Below, one piece after another: positions 25,133 to 26,474 of a stretch of 26,474 bases of DNA. This stretch comes from an uncultured Porphyromonadaceae bacterium (GTDB lineage: Bacteria; Bacteroidota; Bacteroidia; Bacteroidales; Muribaculaceae). The stretch lies in NCBI GenBank assembly GCA_905202215.1, contig CAJKRG010000046.1, forward strand, positions 1 through 26,474, written 5' to 3'. The notes beneath the pieces are model-generated. The model did no database searches. It was not told the origin of the DNA and was given only the letters and a program-made list of their open reading frames with translations. The position numbers and the translations under genes are program-made. The stretch's first letter is position 1, and the number at the start of each line of letters is the position of its first letter.

Positions 25133-25140
25133 CAAAATTA
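25133..25140 (-). promoter_or_regulatory. Probable -7 element of the carAB operon
   Basis: On the minus strand TAATTTTG matches TAnnTTTG. The -33 region falls in the 3' end of the upstream membrane-protein gene and is weak (GTTG). A start near 25126 would leave a leader of about 64 nt. Confidence 0.45.
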
Positions 25141-25144
25141 CTAA

Positions 25145-25537
25145 TTATTCTCTTACCCTGCAACTGCGGTCCATCAATGCAAGCGAAATTTCATAGGAAT
25201 TGAACGCCACGACAAAAGAAGCCAAGGCTACACCGAGAACAGCGCTGAATACCGACATACTGCTGTCGTCCAGTATCTTCGACAGGACGTCCCACTCCAA
25301 GCCGCTCAAAACAGATCCAAACACAGGCAAGAGACATGTGAATGCCACCCCCGCTATAAAACCGGCAATAGTGGCCACCAGAGCGGCACGGCGCTGCCGG
25401 CGGTTGAAGGCCGCATTGCATTCCTTCACGATCTCGACGGAATCGAGATTGCATTCAAGCCTCTTCATGAAACCGAAGTCCGGACTCAGGTCGGGATCGA
25501 ATGTGTCGAAAAAAGTTTTTATATCGTCGTTTTGCAT
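25145..25537 (-). CDS. Small two-helix membrane protein, candidate anti-sigma factor
   Basis: The protein has 130 residues. The N-terminal 45 or so are soluble and charged (MQNDDIKTFFDTFDPDLSPD, FMKRLECNLDSVEIVKECN). After the basic NRRQRRAA come two hydrophobic segments, about 51-73 (ALVATIAGFIAGVAFTCLLPVF) and about 92-118 (MSVFSAVLGVALASFVVAF). Its start overlaps the end of the ECF sigma gene by 19 bp in another frame, a coupling typical of sigma/anti-sigma pairs. I infer that the N-terminal segment binds the sigma factor and the helices anchor it in the inner membrane. There is no recognisable zinc-binding HxxxCxxC motif or FecR domain, so the role rests on context and topology alone. Confidence 0.7.
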   Translation of the reverse strand: MQNDDIKTFFDTFDPDLSPDFGFMKRLECNLDSVEIVKECNAAFNRRQRRAALVATIAGFIAGVAFTCLLPVFGSVLSGLEWDVLSKILDDSSMSVFSAVLGVALASFVVAFNSYEISLALMDRSCRVRE

Positions 25538-26001
25538 AACAGGTTCTTTAGATGATAGCGGCCACGCGACAGATGCTGCTTTACGGCATCATGCGAAGCC
25601 CCTGTGATTTCACTGATTTCCTTTACCTGATATCCCTCGAGATAGAACAGCAGGATGGCCGTGCGCTCCTTTCCGCTCAGGCGTGCAAGGGCCGCGTAAA
25701 GCTCCTGATAGCGACAGGCTCTCTCGGCCTCATCGGCCTGAATACACTCGGCGTGCTCTATGCCGACCGTCTTTCTTGCCGACCGCATATGACTTATATA
25801 TGTATTATAGGCAATACGGTTGACCCACGCCTGGAATTTCGAGGAATCACGGAACGAATCGGCACTGAGATACGCTTTCATGTATGTCTCCTGGGCGATA
25901 TCGTCGGCAAGGGCCGAATCGCCGCAACAAAGAGCCGTCAGAAAGCGCCGAAGCGCTTTCTGACTCTCCACGACATAGGCTGTGAATTGCTCGCGGGTCA
26001 T
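25519..26001 (-). CDS. ECF-type RNA polymerase sigma factor
   Basis: The protein has 160 residues. Region sigma-2 runs from about 15 to 78, with the core-binding and -10-recognition features DDIAQETYMKAYLSADSF and FQAWVNRIAYNTYISHMRS. Region sigma-4 runs from about 98 to 155, with LSGKERTAILLFYLEGYQVK and the helix-turn-helix EISEITGASHDAVKQHLSRG. There is no sigma-3 region, so it is a group IV (extracytoplasmic function) factor. It starts 7 nt after the stop of the DUF6249-like gene and overlaps the candidate anti-sigma gene. Its target promoters cannot be read from the window. Confidence 0.94.
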   Translation of the reverse strand: MTREQFTAYVVESQKALRRFLTALCCGDSALADDIAQETYMKAYLSADSFRDSSKFQAWVNRIAYNTYISHMRSARKTVGIEHAECIQADEAERACRYQELYAALARLSGKERTAILLFYLEGYQVKEISEITGASHDAVKQHLSRGRYHLKNLLCKTTI

Positions 26002-26008
26002 CGTCGCG

Positions 26009-26416
26009 TCACTTGTCCTTTTTCGGCCGGGACACGAAATATACTATCAGATAGCCCACGCCGATTGCAAACGCGACAGCGGAAATTACCGCAAAACCGA
26101 GAATGCCGTCACTTCCCGCTATACCGACATAGTCTGTCACAATACTCACGACACAAAGTGCCGCTCCAAGAAGGGTAAAGATACTTCCTCGCAGCAGACG
26201 GAGATTAAGCAGTTCGGCCGGCGTGCGGTTCTCCCGGGAAAAAAACTTGGCCAGGCGGTCGGCATCGACATTTGAGCCTTGTCGTATGGCCTCGAGGAGC
26301 GCTTCCGAACGACGATTGTCATTATTGATTTTCACTCTGGCGATAAGCCAGACAATAAGCACGGGCAGTACTACCACCACGGCGATAGGCACGATTACAG
26401 CAGTTCCAATTGACAT
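26009..26416 (-). CDS. DUF6249-like membrane protein upstream of the sigma factor
   Basis: The protein has 135 residues. An N-terminal transmembrane helix (IVPIAVVVVLPVLIVWLIARV, about 8-28) is followed by a charged cytoplasmic segment (INNDNRRSEALLEAIRQGSN, DADRLAKFFSRENRTP). Two further helices follow (about 79-97, IFTLLGAALCVVSIVTDYV; about 103-128, GILGFAVISAVAFAIGVGYLIVYF), with a basic tail RPKKDK. Small three-helix proteins of this kind, classed as DUF6249, are commonly found beside sigma factors in Bacteroidales; I make the assignment from layout and memory, not from a search. It is the first gene of the sigma operon in this window, 7 nt ahead of the sigma gene, and may be the sensory or regulatory partner. 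Function unknown. Confidence 0.75.
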   Translation of the reverse strand: MSIGTAVIVPIAVVVVLPVLIVWLIARVKINNDNRRSEALLEAIRQGSNVDADRLAKFFSRENRTPAELLNLRLLRGSIFTLLGAALCVVSIVTDYVGIAGSDGILGFAVISAVAFAIGVGYLIVYFVSRPKKDK

Positions 26417-26422
26417 AATTAT

Positions 26423-26474
26423 TAAGAGGGTGTTTCATAATATCTGTTAAACCACAGGCCAAAAAGTCTGAGAT
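26423..26474. repeat. Possible end of a second repeat element, cut by the window edge
   Basis: TTAAGAGGGTGTTT (26423-26436) matches the inverted right end of the 5014-5175 element (TTAAGAGAGCGTTT) at 12 of 14 positions. Sequence further in is only loosely similar. It could be a related element, an insertion-sequence terminus or a coincidence; the rest is outside the window. Confidence 0.35.

Overview
The window looks like a chromosomal segment of a Bacteroidales bacterium, most plausibly Muribaculaceae-like (gut). The basis is two SusC/SusD pairs, lipoproteins with Bacteroidota-type lipoboxes followed by acidic residues, an S8 peptidase ending in a type IX secretion (T9SS) sorting domain, and repeated use of the Bacteroidales promoter pattern TTTG-N19-25-TAnnTTTG. 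Family and species are inferred from style, not from a database match.

Layout. (1) 3-4921, plus strand: the 3' part of a SusC-type TonB-dependent transporter and its SusD lipoprotein, closed by a strong terminator. (2) 4983-5348: a noncoding stretch holding a roughly 160-nt imperfect palindrome (5014-5175) and the leader of a small outer-membrane beta-barrel gene (5349-5876). (3) 5951-6964, minus: tsaD, converging on the barrel gene across a bidirectional terminator. (4) 16503 down to 7084, minus: a second SusC-SusD locus followed by a large two-module lipoprotein and, behind a terminator and its own probable promoter, a T9SS-exported subtilisin-like protease. This suggests capture of protein or peptide rather than glycan, since no carbohydrate-active enzyme is seen. 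(5) 16830-18041, plus: an orphan lipoprotein divergent from SusC. (6) 20374 down to 18024, minus: a type II NADH dehydrogenase coupled by an ATGA overlap to a GNAT acetyltransferase. (7) 25062 down to 20713, minus: carA-carB. (8) 26416 down to 25145, minus: a DUF6249-like membrane protein, an ECF sigma factor and a two-helix membrane protein that is a candidate anti-sigma factor.

Most of the window is GC-rich housekeeping-style sequence. The block from about 7,545 to about 15,800 is visibly more AT-rich, and both of its edges lie inside genes (the 3' end of the protease gene and the 5' end of susC). That suggests replacement or import of the locus by recombination in conserved gene ends.

The two most unusual signals are the palindromic element at 5014-5175, whose apical stem has three evenly spaced tandem G.A/A.G mismatches, and the compositional mosaic of the second SusCD locus. 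No tRNA, rRNA, CRISPR array, transposase gene or recognised riboswitch was seen.
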